DNA from: Pavlovales sp. CCMP2436
Lineage: Eukaryota; Haptophyta; Pavlovophyceae; Pavlovales
Direction: 5' to 3'
DNA: 16,263 nucleotides
NCBI GenBank assembly: GCA_026770615.1
Contig: MU631673.1
Span: 75,082-91,344, forward strand
Made by a program: the position numbers and the translations under genes. Below are positions 1-7,669 of this stretch, piece by piece (positions within the stretch are counted from its first letter, which is position 1; each line of letters opens with the position of its first letter). The notes beneath the pieces were generated by a model. That model was not told the origin of the DNA. It made no database searches and was given only the letters and a program-made list of their open reading frames with translations.

Positions 1-205
1 TGAGTTGCTTCTTGATGCGCGCGGCCGCCTCCATCGGACTCACGCCCATCAGCGCGTACATCTTGCGGCCTCCCTGCGCCGCGATTTCTTTGACGAGCGA
101 GTGCGTGTCGTCGCTGACCTCACCGAAAGCGCCGATGACGATCCCGCGGATCGGCTTGACGTTGTTGAGCTTGGCCTCGATCGGGCCGATGCTGGCGTTC
201 GGGCC
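1..205 (-). pseudogene. Partial repeat-borne conserved protein, copy 1
   Basis: The minus strand reads openly from about 205 down to the window edge. It gives a protein-like stretch with GPIEAKLNNVKPIRG, then IGAFGEVSDDTHSL, then GGRKMYALMGVSPMEAAAR and a lysine-rich end that runs off the window. From memory, similar segments (FGE-S-D-H-L, then a helix and a basic tail) recur in LINE-like repeat proteins of microalgae, without an assigned activity; this was not searched. No start codon is convincing, because an AT dinucleotide tract lies immediately upstream on the coding strand at about 205-232. Positions 1-138 match 16047-16184 with four mismatches, in the same orientation. This copy keeps the N-terminal part (GPIEAKL...) that the other copy has lost. 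It is probably a transposon-derived fragment rather than a host gene. Confidence 0.55.
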
Positions 206-232
206 ATATATATTATATATATATATTAATAA
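205..232. repeat. AT-rich (TA)n tract
   Basis: An alternating TA tract directly abuts the end of the conserved coding fragment. It probably marks the truncation or insertion boundary of that repeat copy. Confidence 0.8.
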
Positions 233-233
233 A

Positions 234-310
234 GTTGAGTGTTCTAGTTGAGTGTTTCATTCGAGTGTTTCAGTCGAGTGTTTCATTCGAGTGTTTTTCG
301 AGAGTGTGTT
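234..310. repeat. Tandem array of 13-14-bp units (GAGTGTTTCATTC)
   Basis: About five imperfect copies of a GAGTGTTTC-type unit follow one another, ending in GAGAGTGTGTTG at 300-311. That last word is the exact reverse complement of CAACACACTCTC at 499-510 in the next array, so the two arrays could pair as a stem. Confidence 0.8.
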
Positions 311-430
311 GTGTCAATAGCGTGTTGCTCTCTTATTCTTAATCGGCCGAATGCAATAACTCATTCCACGTGTAGTAAAGCATGTTCTCGTTATGAAGCA
401 CACTATCTTTTATGCAACAAATCACTCAAA

Positions 431-585
431 CACACTCTCTTATAAGCTAGAACTCTTTTAGGCAACATTTTCTCTTTTAAGCTTTTAACTCTTTTAGGCA
501 ACACACTCTCTTTTAAGCTTACACTCTTTAAGGTAACTCACTCTCTTCTAAGCTCAAACTCTTTTAGGCAACACTCTTTTTGTAG
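431..585. repeat. Tandem array of about 35-bp units (AACTCTTTTAGGCAACA...)
   Basis: Units starting near 451, 487, 521 and 556 each contain ACTCTTT(T)AGG, a CACTCTCTT block and (T)AAGCT. Four copies are clear, and a more diverged one precedes them. The array ends just before the ATG at 586. No coding signal is seen from about 311 to 585. Confidence 0.8.
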
Positions 586-1479
586 ATGCTGGGCGCGAGA
601 TCGAGGCCGCCGCGCGCAGGCGCCGGCGCGGGCGGTGGAGGCTTGCAAACGCACCCGCTCCGGGCGCAGTCGTGGCACGGCGACTAGGCCCGGCGCTGTC
701 TGTGGCGGGCGCCAAGCGCAAGGGCGTCAAGCGCAAGGGCAAGAGCAGGCGCACACGAGAGCCAGCAATCACTGAGGCCCTGCCGCAGGCCGTTTACCAC
801 GCAGACGGGTTGTCTAACTACGAGTGGGTTGACGGGGTTCCTGGCTCGGACGAGCACTTCCTTGACGGCCTGAGCGGTAGCGGCGGCAACCTCGACAAGG
901 AGACCGGCGAGTTGCCAGTCACACCTCGGGCGGGAGACTCTGGCGAGGTAATCGACATCGGCGATGACGAGGACGAGGACGAGGTCAGGATCTGTTCTCA
1001 CGGGGTGCCGCCTGCTACCTCTCGCACTGGACACGCCTTCTCGTCTTTGTGGGCGAGGCGACGACACCGAAAGCTACCCACGCGGACGCGCGAGTGGTCG
1101 TTTTGGCGCTCGAGATTGTCGACGGCGAAGACGACGGTGCATCGCGCGTAGGCGCGTGTTGTTCGCAAACCCGATGCCATCCATTGGTATGCACGTCGAG
1201 GGGTGGCATGCACGTCGAGTCGGGATGGGAAGGGGAGGGGGGACTAGAGCCGAGCTGTGCGGCAGCCACACGGTGCCGCTGCAGGGCTTCGACGAGCAGT
1301 TGCCTACACTAGTCGACTGCATGCACGAGCTCCTGCTGCCATACGAGGATACCACGCTCGTCACGTGGGACAGCGGGCCGCTGAACCTGCTAGTAGCGGC
1401 ACTGGCGCGTGCCGGGCACTTGCTGCCTGAGCCGATCACACACTCGGTGGACATGGCACGCGGTGAAGCGTGCTTCTAG
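586..1479 (+). pseudogene. Broken or intron-containing gene with an exonuclease-like C-terminus
   Basis: Protein-like sequence passes through several frames. An ATG at 586 opens a short G/A-rich leader that stops at 685. From about 690 to 985 another frame gives a basic stretch (KRKGVKRKGKSRR), then YEWVDGVPGSDEH and an acidic run (DDEDEDE). From about 984 to 1150 a third frame gives DLFSRGAACYLSHWTRLL and ARVVVLALEIVDGEDDG. From about 1266 to 1479 a fourth segment gives GFDEQLPTLVDCMHELLL, TLVTWDSGPLNLLVAALAR and ITHSVDMARGEACF before TAG at 1477. The last two blocks resemble the motif order of DEDDh 3'-5' exonucleases: a V-V-L-D-x-E strand, then an N/D-x-x-x-L segment, then H-x-x-x-D. The first catalytic Asp position reads Ala (L-A-L-E), so activity is doubtful. 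The gap at about 1150-1265 could be an intron ending in GCGGCAG; the shift near 985 looks like a one-base frameshift. Family assignment is tentative. Confidence 0.4.
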
Positions 1480-1497
1480 AGTACATGGTGTGTTTTT

Positions 1498-2140
1498 GCC
1501 GTATTGACCCTTTTTCTAACGTGTGTCTATCAGACCTTTTTTGGTTTTTGTTTGCAAGGAATGCGCAAAAGAGTACCCTGTGGTTGTCTGGAGGCCGGAT
1601 TTGGCGCGGCTAGCTCCAGATACGCCTGTAATATGGGTCGCGGGTGCTATAGGGGGTTGGTGGGGCGGTTTACCGATATTGACTCATTAACTAACCCCTG
1701 TCTATATGACCTAGATTTATTTTTATTTGCAAGATGGGCGCAACAGAGTACCTAGGATTGCCTGGAGGCTGGGACCGGCGCAGCTAGCTCAGGTAACGCC
1801 TGTACGGTGGGTCGCGGGTGCTATAGGGGGTTGGTAGGGCGGTTTACCGATATTGACTCATAAACTAACCCCTGTCTATGTGACGTAGATAATTTTTGTA
1901 TTTGCAAGGTGGGCACATCAGAGTATCCTAGGGTTGCATGGAGGCCGGGACCGGCGCGGCTTGCTTGGCCTGGGCCCGTAAGGTGGTTCGCCGGTGCTAT
2001 AGGGGGTTGGTGGGGCGGTTTACCCCTATTGACTCATGAACTAACCCTTGTCTATGTGACCTAGATATTTTTTATTTGCAAGATGGGCGCATCAGAGTAC
2101 ACTATTGTCGCATGAAAGCCGGGGCCGGCGCGAAGCGTGA
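1498..2140. repeat. Satellite with a 175-bp period, about 3.6 units
   Basis: The landmark TATTGAC(T/C)C recurs with GAC at 1506, 1681, 1855 and 2031, giving periods of 175, 174 and 176. Each unit holds in order: GACTCAT-AACTAACCCCTGTCTAT, a T-rich stretch ending TTTGCAAG, a GGGCGCA-CAGAGTA block, GGAGGCCGGGACCGGCGC, and GGGTGCTATAGGGGGTTGG(T)(G/A)GGGCGGTTTACC. The first unit is the most diverged and the last is cut off near 2140. Short ORFs inside it are not credible genes. Confidence 0.93.
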
Positions 2141-2766
2141 CCGCTGTGCGGGTGCTGATCCACCGCGGACACCGACCGCCTCTCTAGCTCTCAGTCGTAT
2201 GCCAATCAGATAGCAACTCTTGAAACGGCTGTAATAACTCACTGTGACAAAAAATTATGAACACCTTAAGGACCGCTAAAAGACGCAAAAATCCCAAAGA
2301 TGTCAAATCGAAATCTAAAAGACGCGTAGATCTAATGTTAAAGACGCCAGATCTAACAAAAAAACGCCGGAAAATTGGGATTTTTTTTTATATTTTTCGC
2401 GCGCTCATTGACCGCCTCTCGAGCGAGCTCTTGAACTCGTCCGCGGCCGCTCGTGCGCGCGCCGCTCGCCGCTGGGACGCGCCCAAGAGGTCTTCGAGGC
2501 CCGCAGCGCGCCGCCGCCTCGCGCTGGCCGCGCTCGCTGCACTCGCCGCCGAACCGCCGATCCGCTCGCCGCCGAGGCGCTCGAGCGCAAGGTTGCCGGA
2601 GCGCGAGCTCGCCGGCAGCCGCCGCGCCGCCGCTTGACTCACTGCTCTTCGCCGAGCCGCGCTCGGCGCCGCCCGCCTCCGAGCCGAGCCCGTGCTCGCC
2701 GATTCGAGCATGCGGCGGCCCGCACGCGTATCGAGCGCGGCGGCGGGCAGCTTATCAGGCATTCAG
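2141..2766. other. GC-rich stretch with no confident gene
   Basis: Up to about 2390 this holds A-rich sequence with recurring AAAGACGC and AGATCTAA words. From 2400 it is extremely GC-rich with Ala/Arg/Ser-rich open frames on both strands (for example 2257-2637 plus, from a true ATG, and 2388-2762 minus). The compositions are what any GC-rich DNA gives, and I see no domain. I do not call a gene here. Confidence 0.5.
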
Positions 2767-3214
2767 TGGGGCCGAGGAGCCGTCGCGCGCCTCGTAGGCG
2801 AGCCGTGTGCCCATCTCCTCCGAAGACACGCCTGATCGCACTCTGTCACAGGCGAACGAGGGCGCGACGGCCGCACCTGCGCGCCTCAAAGGCGACATGG
2901 CGCGCTCGTGGAGCACTCCCGGCAAGCACCAGGGCCCCCTACACACCAGCCGTACCACCTCCGAGGCGCTGCGCGGCTTGGATCCGGGTCCCCGCGGCGT
3001 AGCCGGCCGGGTGCTCAAAAATTAAAAAAAATCACCATATTTTGTATGTATTTTATGTATTTCTTTATTTACGCTTAATTTTTTTTTCTCAGTGGGCAAT
3101 ATTAAGCTACCCAAATACGCCCTCTGGGGTTGGCGACCGGGCTCCAACGTTTCAGCCCATGGGGACGCCGGGAAGGCTCCCATACGTAGCAGGCAAACCA
3201 TGGGCCCAACATTA
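2767..3214. mobile_element. Degenerate copy of the mariner-like MITE at 10507-11068
   Basis: This matches 10609-11056 almost end to end: GAGCCGTC(G/A)CGCGCCTC, CTCCTCCGAAGAC, GGCGAACGAGGG, CTCAAAGGCGACATG, CCCGGCAAGCAC, GTCCCCGCGGCGTAG, GGCCGGGTGCTCAAAA, an AT-rich stretch, a GTGGGCAATATTAAGCTACC block, and CCATACGTAGC. The left terminal inverted repeat of the intact copy is missing, and the extreme right end has diverged, so no target duplication can be read. The minus strand keeps an open frame homologous to that in the other copy (…MSPLRRAGAAVAPSFAC…), about 42 of 54 residues identical with one single-codon gap. Confidence 0.85.
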
Positions 3215-3284
3215 TGCTCGCCCCGCGCATTTATTAACACGTTACACGTATCGGTCCCCCGTGTTAAAACCATGGGCCCAACAC
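3196..3284. repeat. Direct repeat AAACCATGGGCCCAACA
   Basis: The 16-17-mer AA(A)CCATGGGCCCAACA occurs at about 3196-3212 and again at about 3268-3284, each holding CCATGG and GGGCCC palindromes. It lies at the diverged right end of the MITE copy and may be part of a secondary duplication. Confidence 0.7.
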
Positions 3285-3285
3285 G

Positions 3286-3345
3286 TACCTACAGCCGCTA
3301 GCCCTACAGCCGCTAGCGGCAGAAATGGGGCTAGCGGCAGAAATG
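3286..3345. repeat. Paired tandem repeats forming a hairpin (CCGCTAGCGG)
   Basis: CCTACAGCCGCTAGC is present twice in tandem, followed by (G)GGGCTAGCGGCAGAAATGG present twice. The two pairs are partly reverse-complementary around the CCGCTAGCGG palindrome. Confidence 0.75.
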
Positions 3346-4090
3346 GCCCATCCTGGCAACCGATTGTCACCGTCGACCGTTCGGCTCCATGCGGAGCCTT
3401 TGGGTTTTTGTTCCTCTATGCTTGCGGAGCACATAACATCGGGCGCGCGCCGCCTCCTCGGTGCGCACGGCCGGCGTGCGCGCCCATTTTCGCCTACTTT
3501 CGCCAAAGCGCGCCGTCCACCTTCTCGCTGGGCTCGAGGAGGTGGACACGCCACACGAGCGCCGCTTCGGCGGGTGCGCTTCTGCACTCGTGTGTAACCA
3601 CCCAAGTGCGCCTCTCGCGAGACGCAAGGCGGCGGTACGCACGGCTGGTGGGCGCATCGCGATCACGCGATGGCGGCCGATCTCGTCACACGCACGTGGC
3701 GGCGCGAGCGTTGCGGGCTTCCTTGTCGCTAGCTCGCAGCTCGACGACGCGCACTTCGGTTCGCGCCTGTTGGCAATGGCTCTAAGCTATTTACTGTACG
3801 GAGCATCCGTGGGACTGTGCCGGTGCGGGAGAGGCGGCTTCTGTGGCAGGCCCTGTCCGTGCCATGGTTGAGGACTGGCTGGAGGACTGCTTGGTCTGGC
3901 ATCGGGGGGCTGCGTCTGCGGCTGGGTCTAAAATTGAACCATGCGCTCTTCGACGGGTGCACGGCTCGCTCGCATGACCGAGTGGGCAGCTGTCAGCTGA
4001 CAAGCGGGGCGCATGAGTCTTATCGCATCCCGGGATGGGTGTTCGTGTGCGCATGTATTCCTCGCGGCCGCTGCGAGTGTGGTTGGCTTA
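3346..4090. other. GC-rich stretch with no confident gene
   Basis: Several overlapping open frames exist on both strands here. None shows a recognisable domain, consistent codon-position bias, or a start in convincing context. It could be decayed coding DNA, but I see no supportable gene. Confidence 0.45.
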
Positions 4091-4097
4091 GTCATTC

Positions 4098-4294
4098 ATA
4101 GTGTGGCTACCATTAGACCACTGTCGAGCACACACACACGAGGCACACTTACATGCAGTGTAGCCATCTGCGTCAGGGCTGATTCCTGCTCAGGGGGATT
4201 GAGCGCCCCCTCCCACTGCAGATATCATGAAAGCCACCTCCCTCAACGCCTGGGCGTTTGAGGGTGTGTTGAAGGGTCATACTAACTAACTAAC
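4098..4294. repeat. Dispersed repeat of about 180 bp, copy 1
   Basis: This matches 15498-15668 in the same orientation. Shared blocks are GTGTGGCTACCA, TCGAGCACACACACA, GGCTGATT-CTGCTCAGGGGG, TGAGCGCCCCCTCCCACTGC, AGATATCATGAAAGCC, ACCTCCCTCAA, and GAAGGGTCATAC-AACTAACTAAC at the right end. An internal AGGGGG…CCCCCT hairpin is conserved in both copies. No terminal inverted repeats or target duplication were found, so its class is unknown. Confidence 0.88.
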
Positions 4295-4326
4295 GGACAT
4301 TTACAATTTTAAAAGTCAAGGGAGTA

Positions 4327-4484
4327 CAGTCATAGACGGGCATTAAGAAATCAGAGTGAGGCTCACTTTCTTAGCAAAATACATACAAACGATAGTTACA
4401 TTACATACGAACAATGCTAAACTGGCCAAAACATTGAGGCTCAGTTTCTTAATGTCAAGCTTACTTAATGCCCGTCTATGACTG
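4327..4484. mobile_element. 158-bp Tc1/mariner-type MITE
   Basis: Perfect 21-bp terminal inverted repeats occupy 4327-4347 (starting CAGTCATAGACGGGC) and 4464-4484. Each end is bordered by TA (4325-4326 and 4485-4486), the target duplication of Tc1/mariner elements. The CAGT start also fits Tc1-like termini. The element has no coding capacity. Just inside each end lies a GAGGCTCA(C/G)TTTCTTA word (4358-4373 and 4436-4451), in direct orientation; its reverse complement recurs at 5227-5617. Confidence 0.9.
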
Positions 4485-4516
4485 TAGTGACAGAGTGTAA
4501 ATATTTAAAAATAACT

Positions 4517-4572
4517 CCGTCCCCTGACAGGTCTTCACAGGGCCCAAGCGTTGAGAAACACTCGGATCAAGG
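4517..4572. repeat. 55-bp dispersed repeat, copy 1
   Basis: CGTCCCCTGACAGGTCT, CAGG(G/A)CCCAAGCGTT and CACTCG(G/A)ATCAAG are shared in order with 11089-11142, where the block lies between the MITE and the second inverted-repeat element. It may be the edge of a larger, mostly lost repeat. Confidence 0.75.
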
Positions 4573-4617
4573 GACCTTACGATCGTAGTATTCGCCTACG
4601 GCCGGACGTTCGTGCGA

Positions 4618-4660
4618 TCGGGGGTGCTCCCCCGGAGAAGCTTCTCCAAGAGCCCCCGAC
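4618..4660. repeat. GC-rich compound hairpin around GGAGAAGCTTCTCC
   Basis: A perfect 14-bp palindrome (4634-4647) is enclosed by CGGGGGTGCTCCCCC on the left and GAGCCCCCG on the right, which can pair with each other. The function is unknown; a terminator is not supported by context. Confidence 0.6.
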
Positions 4661-5210
4661 CGCGCCGAAACGAGAAGTTGAACCCCGAGCCTGTTCTAAC
4701 ACAAGAGGGGGGGGATGGAAGGCACCGCACACGCATTTAATTCACGCCTAGAGTTGAAAGTTGCACGCAAATATTAAAAATACAAGCGCTCTAGATGCTA
4801 GGGGGCTGCAGGATGGACAATCGAGGTCCGGATCGGGCGTTTCGATGTCGCGTTCGGCTACATGCTGAGCTCTCGGTTGCATGGCGCGCGGACCCCTGAG
4901 CGCGCGCCGAACTACGCGCCTCGTTTAATGTTTAAATAATTCGTTTAAAAATTACATCAAAGGTTTACAACCCCAAAACTTAGAACTTGGATTGCGCGGC
5001 GCGACGTGCGCGGGCAGCGGCGGCTGCGTCAGACAGTTGTGCGTTACACCTAGTCAGTTTGGGGTGTTAACAACATTTTCGACAGAACCGCGGTTGGCCC
5101 GTGTCCCTCATTTCTTCGGTAGTTATCGGAAAGACTCGCTGGGTCTGCGCCCCGATAGGAAACCAACAAGCTTTGGCCAAGGGTGGTAAGGGTACAGCGT
5201 GTTGCGGGCA
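4661..5210. other. Intergenic, no gene seen
   Basis: Mixed-composition DNA with short unremarkable ORFs. No repeat partner elsewhere in the window was recognised and no motif-bearing protein is visible. Confidence 0.5.
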
Positions 5211-5226
5211 ATAAGAAGTCTAGTGT

Positions 5227-5617
5227 TAAGAAGCTCAGCCTCGTTTTCTATTTTTCGCCCGAAGAAGCCGAGCCTGCTCGAAAGCCAGCTTCTTATAGTA
5301 AATAAGAAAGAAGCTGAAGGTATCGAGCGTCATGTACAACCCTGTGAGCGCCGCGCGCGCTTTTCTGATCACGCCCTCGACGTGCGTCATAGCGCGCGAC
5401 AGGCGTGCGCGCGCCCGCGTACGACAGGCGTGCGCGCAACCGCGTGTGACAGGTGTGCGTGCTACCGCGTGTGCGCCGAATCGCGCAGCGCCGGGCGTTA
5501 GTTATAGTCACGCCCAATATTTTAAATATTTTAATTGATATGAAGGGCGCCGAAGGCTTTAAGAAGCTGAGCCTGCTGATCCGTCGACCCTAAGAAGCAG
5601 CTAAGAAACTCAGCCTC
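5227..5617 (+). repeat. Cluster of a 16-bp word, TAAGAA(A/G)CTGAGCCT(C/G)
   Basis: Variants occur at 5227-5242, 5261-5276 (GAAGAAGCCGAGCCTG), 5560-5575 and 5602-5617, and in reverse complement at 4358-4373 and 4436-4451 inside the small MITE. Near 5226-5297 the word pairs with an inverted AGCTTCTTA to make a hairpin. The family looks like subterminal repeats of a decayed small transposon. Confidence 0.7.
5398..5472. repeat. 25-bp minisatellite, three units
   Basis: GACAGG(C/T)GTGCG(C/T)GC-NN-CCGCGT(A/G) units begin at 5398, 5423 and 5448. Alternating CG/TG steps dominate. Confidence 0.85.
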
Positions 5618-5641
5618 AGTCTCACAATTCGCCGGCACGCT

Positions 5642-5950
5642 GTAGGCAACGGACGCTTCCCGTCAAAAATAGGTTGAACCCAGAAATTTCCCAATATCGA
5701 GGTGTCCGGCGTTCAAGTCGGACCGTCTCGGTTCTCTTTGCCCTTTTAGCGCAGCGGGGCGAGAAGGCCGCAGAGCGCGCGGCCACCAGTTTATAGTCGT
5801 TGGAGAAGCCCTGGGCGCGCCCGCATGTCCCGCCCTCGCGCTCGTGCGCACCCGTGGACGCGAATTCACGCACGATCAGCACTGGTAGCGTGCCGAACTG
5901 AAGGGACGAGGACGTGCATGCAGCGCGCGGCCACCGCGCGTATTTAGTTA
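5642..5950 (-). pseudogene. Left inverted arm with coding fragment (…PVLIVREFASTGAHER…)
   Basis: This arm is the reverse complement of 7275-7582. On the minus strand it reads GTLPVLIVREFASTGAHER, then GGTCGR-Q-FSNDYK, then VA-RSAAF-PRCAKRAKRT, and degenerates after that. In the best-aligned 57 or so codons I count about 12 base differences between arms, six of them synonymous. That hints that the segment was once selected as protein. A 9-12-nt in-frame indel near the start (SSSLQF versus SPS) also fits coding origin. The protein family is not recognised, and neither arm has a clear start codon, so both are treated as gene fragments. Confidence 0.55.
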
Positions 5951-6327
5951 TTGCTGGTTCGTTCCTGTACTCGCTGGGCGCGGCCGCCGAAAGGAGGAAG
6001 CCGCGCGTCGGGATCAGGCAATAGCACTTGCGCAACGGGGATTAAACTCGCGCCCTATGCCTTCCGGACTGTGCTTTTGCGCATTCGACCAATCTCGAAA
6101 AAGTCGCGCATGCTTATAATTTATTCCGCTCGAGTCCTCTCGTCGTCGTCGGTTCATAACGACGTCACTTTCGCAAATGAATCCGCTGTTCCAGCAGGTC
6201 TTCAGCTGCGCCTGAGCTTCGTGACCACTACTGAAAAAAATTACATCGTTGAGTTGCTAGACACGCCGATGTTCTTGCCACATTGTCGCCGCCGCCGCCG
6301 CCTTCCATGTGCCGCTCTTGTCGTCGT
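5951..6327. other. Spacer between inverted arm and hAT-3, no confident gene
   Basis: It contains a GCC-repeat (about 6287-6301) and open frames without recognisable features. It continues across the transposon into 7124-7274. Confidence 0.45.
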
Positions 6328-6461
6328 CCCAGCCGCAGGGTTCGTGCCGAAATTTCGAGTAGCGAATTTCGGGCCCCAAATTCGTGCAAAATCTGAAAGG
6401 CCAAATCCATTTCGAGCGAAACCCGAAATACCCGAAATTTCGGTATTTCGAAACCCGATAG

Positions 6462-6656
6462 GACCTCGGGATTTGGGAGAGCACCGACGACGAGAAGTCG
6501 TACGACTGGATGGGCCCTCTCACCCACACCGACGAGCGGACGCGCAAGGATAATCGTGAAATGATGCGTTACGACCTGATTGATGAGCTCGGAGCTCGCA
6601 CCCGCCGCACCACGTGCAGACGCAGTGTGAGTTGTGTTTGTTGGCCGGCAGGTTGA
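6462..6656 (+). pseudogene. Coding-like fragment inside hAT-3, plus strand
   Basis: An open frame follows TAG at 6459 and stops at TGA 6654. It reads DLGIWESTDDEKSYDWMGP, then LTHTDERTRKDNREMMRY, then DLIDELGARTRR. Third positions are mostly G/C, as in the intact gene at 7670. It has no start ATG except the Met in YDWMGP. After about 6605 the protein-like quality drops, and CAGT|GTGAGT near 6625 resembles a 5' splice site, so this may be an internal exon of a captured gene. The family is not recognised. Confidence 0.4.
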
Positions 6657-6864
6657 TAGCGCCGCGGTTCGTGAGCCACAAAAGGAAGATGGTGCGTGCA
6701 GCCACGGCATCGCTCTCGTCCAAGCTCTTGAGCCGGGCCTTGATGGTAGGGTTGGCCACGAAGAACTCGTCAATTGCGGACTTGGCCAGCACGATGGCCT
6801 TCGCCTTGGTGGTGATCTCCCTGAAGCCCTTGTTCCAGCCCGTCAACACCATCTCAAAAGACAC
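6620..6864 (-). pseudogene. Coding-like fragment inside hAT-3, minus strand
   Basis: Reading on the minus strand from the ATG at 6852 gives EMVLTGWNKGFREITTK, then AKSAIDEFFVANPTIKARL, then ESDAVAARTIFLLWLTNRG and a Cys/His-bearing end (HNSHCVCTWCGGC). Codons strongly favour G/C-ending forms (AAG, ATC, ACC, GCC). That supports this strand over the antisense open frame at 6614-6892. TAG lies a few codons upstream, and GATCTCTACAG just before could be a 3' splice site. The fragment converges with the plus-strand one, so two opposed pieces share one element. The product is unknown. Confidence 0.42.
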
Positions 6865-7274
6865 TGTAGAGATCTCGGCAGCACGTAACTAACCCGAAAG
6901 AGCACGAAATTTCGCTCGAAATTCGATTTCATTTTATTGCATTGCATTTCGAGCGAAATATCGTGCTCGAATTTTTGAGCGAAATTTCGGGTGTTTCGTG
7001 CTCGGCTATTCTATTTCGTGCTAATTTCGCACAAAATTTTGAGCTCGAAATTTCGCCCTGAAATTTCGAGCTCGAAATCCGATTATGCTATATCGAGTCG
7101 AAATCACGAACCCTGCCCAGCCGCCCACGTTCGACTTTCACCACAGCTTGCCGTCTCCTTCTCTCGAGCTACTGCGGCTGCCGCTGCCAGTCGTGGAAAA
7201 TCATATTTGTAGGAATCACTCTTCCCATTCTCGGCGCGGCACAACTTACGTGGCGAGGCAGGTGTAAGGTGACG

Positions 7275-7582
7275 CGCAGCGGCCGCGCACTGCGGGCTGC
7301 ATGCACGTCCCCGTCCGGCACGCTACCAGTGCTGATCGTGCGTGAATTCGCGTCCACGGGCGCGCACGAGCGCGCGGGCGGGACGTGCGGGCGCGGCCAG
7401 GACTTCTCCAATGACTACAAGCCGGTGGCCGTGCGCTCCGCGGCCTTCCCGCCCCGCTGCGCTAAAAGGGCAAAGAGAACCAAGACGGGGCTTGAACGCC
7501 GACGGGACTTGAACGCCGGACACCTCGATATCGGAAAATTTCTGGGTTCAACCTATTTTTGACGGGAATCATTGCCTATGTT
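7275..7582 (+). pseudogene. Right inverted arm with coding fragment (…PVLIVREFASTGAHER…)
   Basis: This is the partner of 5642-5950 in inverted orientation. Its plus-strand frame 7269-7562 reads SGTLPVLIVREFASTGAHER, GGTCGRGQDFSNDYKPVAV and RSAAFPPRCAKRAKRTK. A short tandem duplication of CTTGAACGCCGACGGGA-like sequence near 7490-7517 is absent from the left arm. The only start codon in frame is non-ATG. The arm ends about 90 bp before the ATG of the next gene. Confidence 0.55.
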
Positions 7583-7669
7583 CCCTTAACACCCTCAGGC
7601 TTTGGCGGCCGTGCAAGCTCGTGCTCGAGACACTACAGACAAGTACCCCCTTGCTACAGATCAGCCTCG

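Larger units (their letters stand above)
6328..7123. mobile_element. Non-autonomous hAT-type transposon hAT-3 with its target duplication
   Basis: The element itself spans 6336-7115 (780 bp). It starts CAGGGTTCGTG and ends CACGAACCCTG, an exact 11-bp terminal inverted repeat. It is flanked by an exact 8-bp target duplication CCCAGCCG (6328-6335 and 7116-7123). CAGGG termini with an 8-bp duplication are the hallmark of hAT elements. Inside each end is an array of AAATTTCG/CGAAATTT words (6346-6450 and 6895-7100) in both orientations, typical of subterminal transposase-binding repeats. The interior (about 6462-6890) holds coding-like sequence on both strands and no transposase catalytic domain. 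It inserted between the two inverted arms. Confidence 0.92.

Noticed and set aside
1498..2140. Repeat array considered as CRISPR
   Set aside because: Whole 175-bp units are repeated rather than short repeats with unique spacers, and there are no cas-like genes in a eukaryotic context.
2388..2762. Ala/Arg-rich minus-strand ORF of 124 codons
   Set aside because: Composition is what GC-rich DNA yields by chance, the opposite strand is equally open, and there is no motif.
3042..3785. Longest open frame in the window (247 codons, plus)
   Set aside because: It starts inside MITE sequence, runs through GC-rich DNA as R/S/A-rich peptide with no domain, and competes with equally open frames on both strands.
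6614..6892. Plus-strand open frames of 84-92 codons
   Set aside because: They are antisense to the minus-strand fragment, whose codons are consistently G/C-ending and more protein-like.
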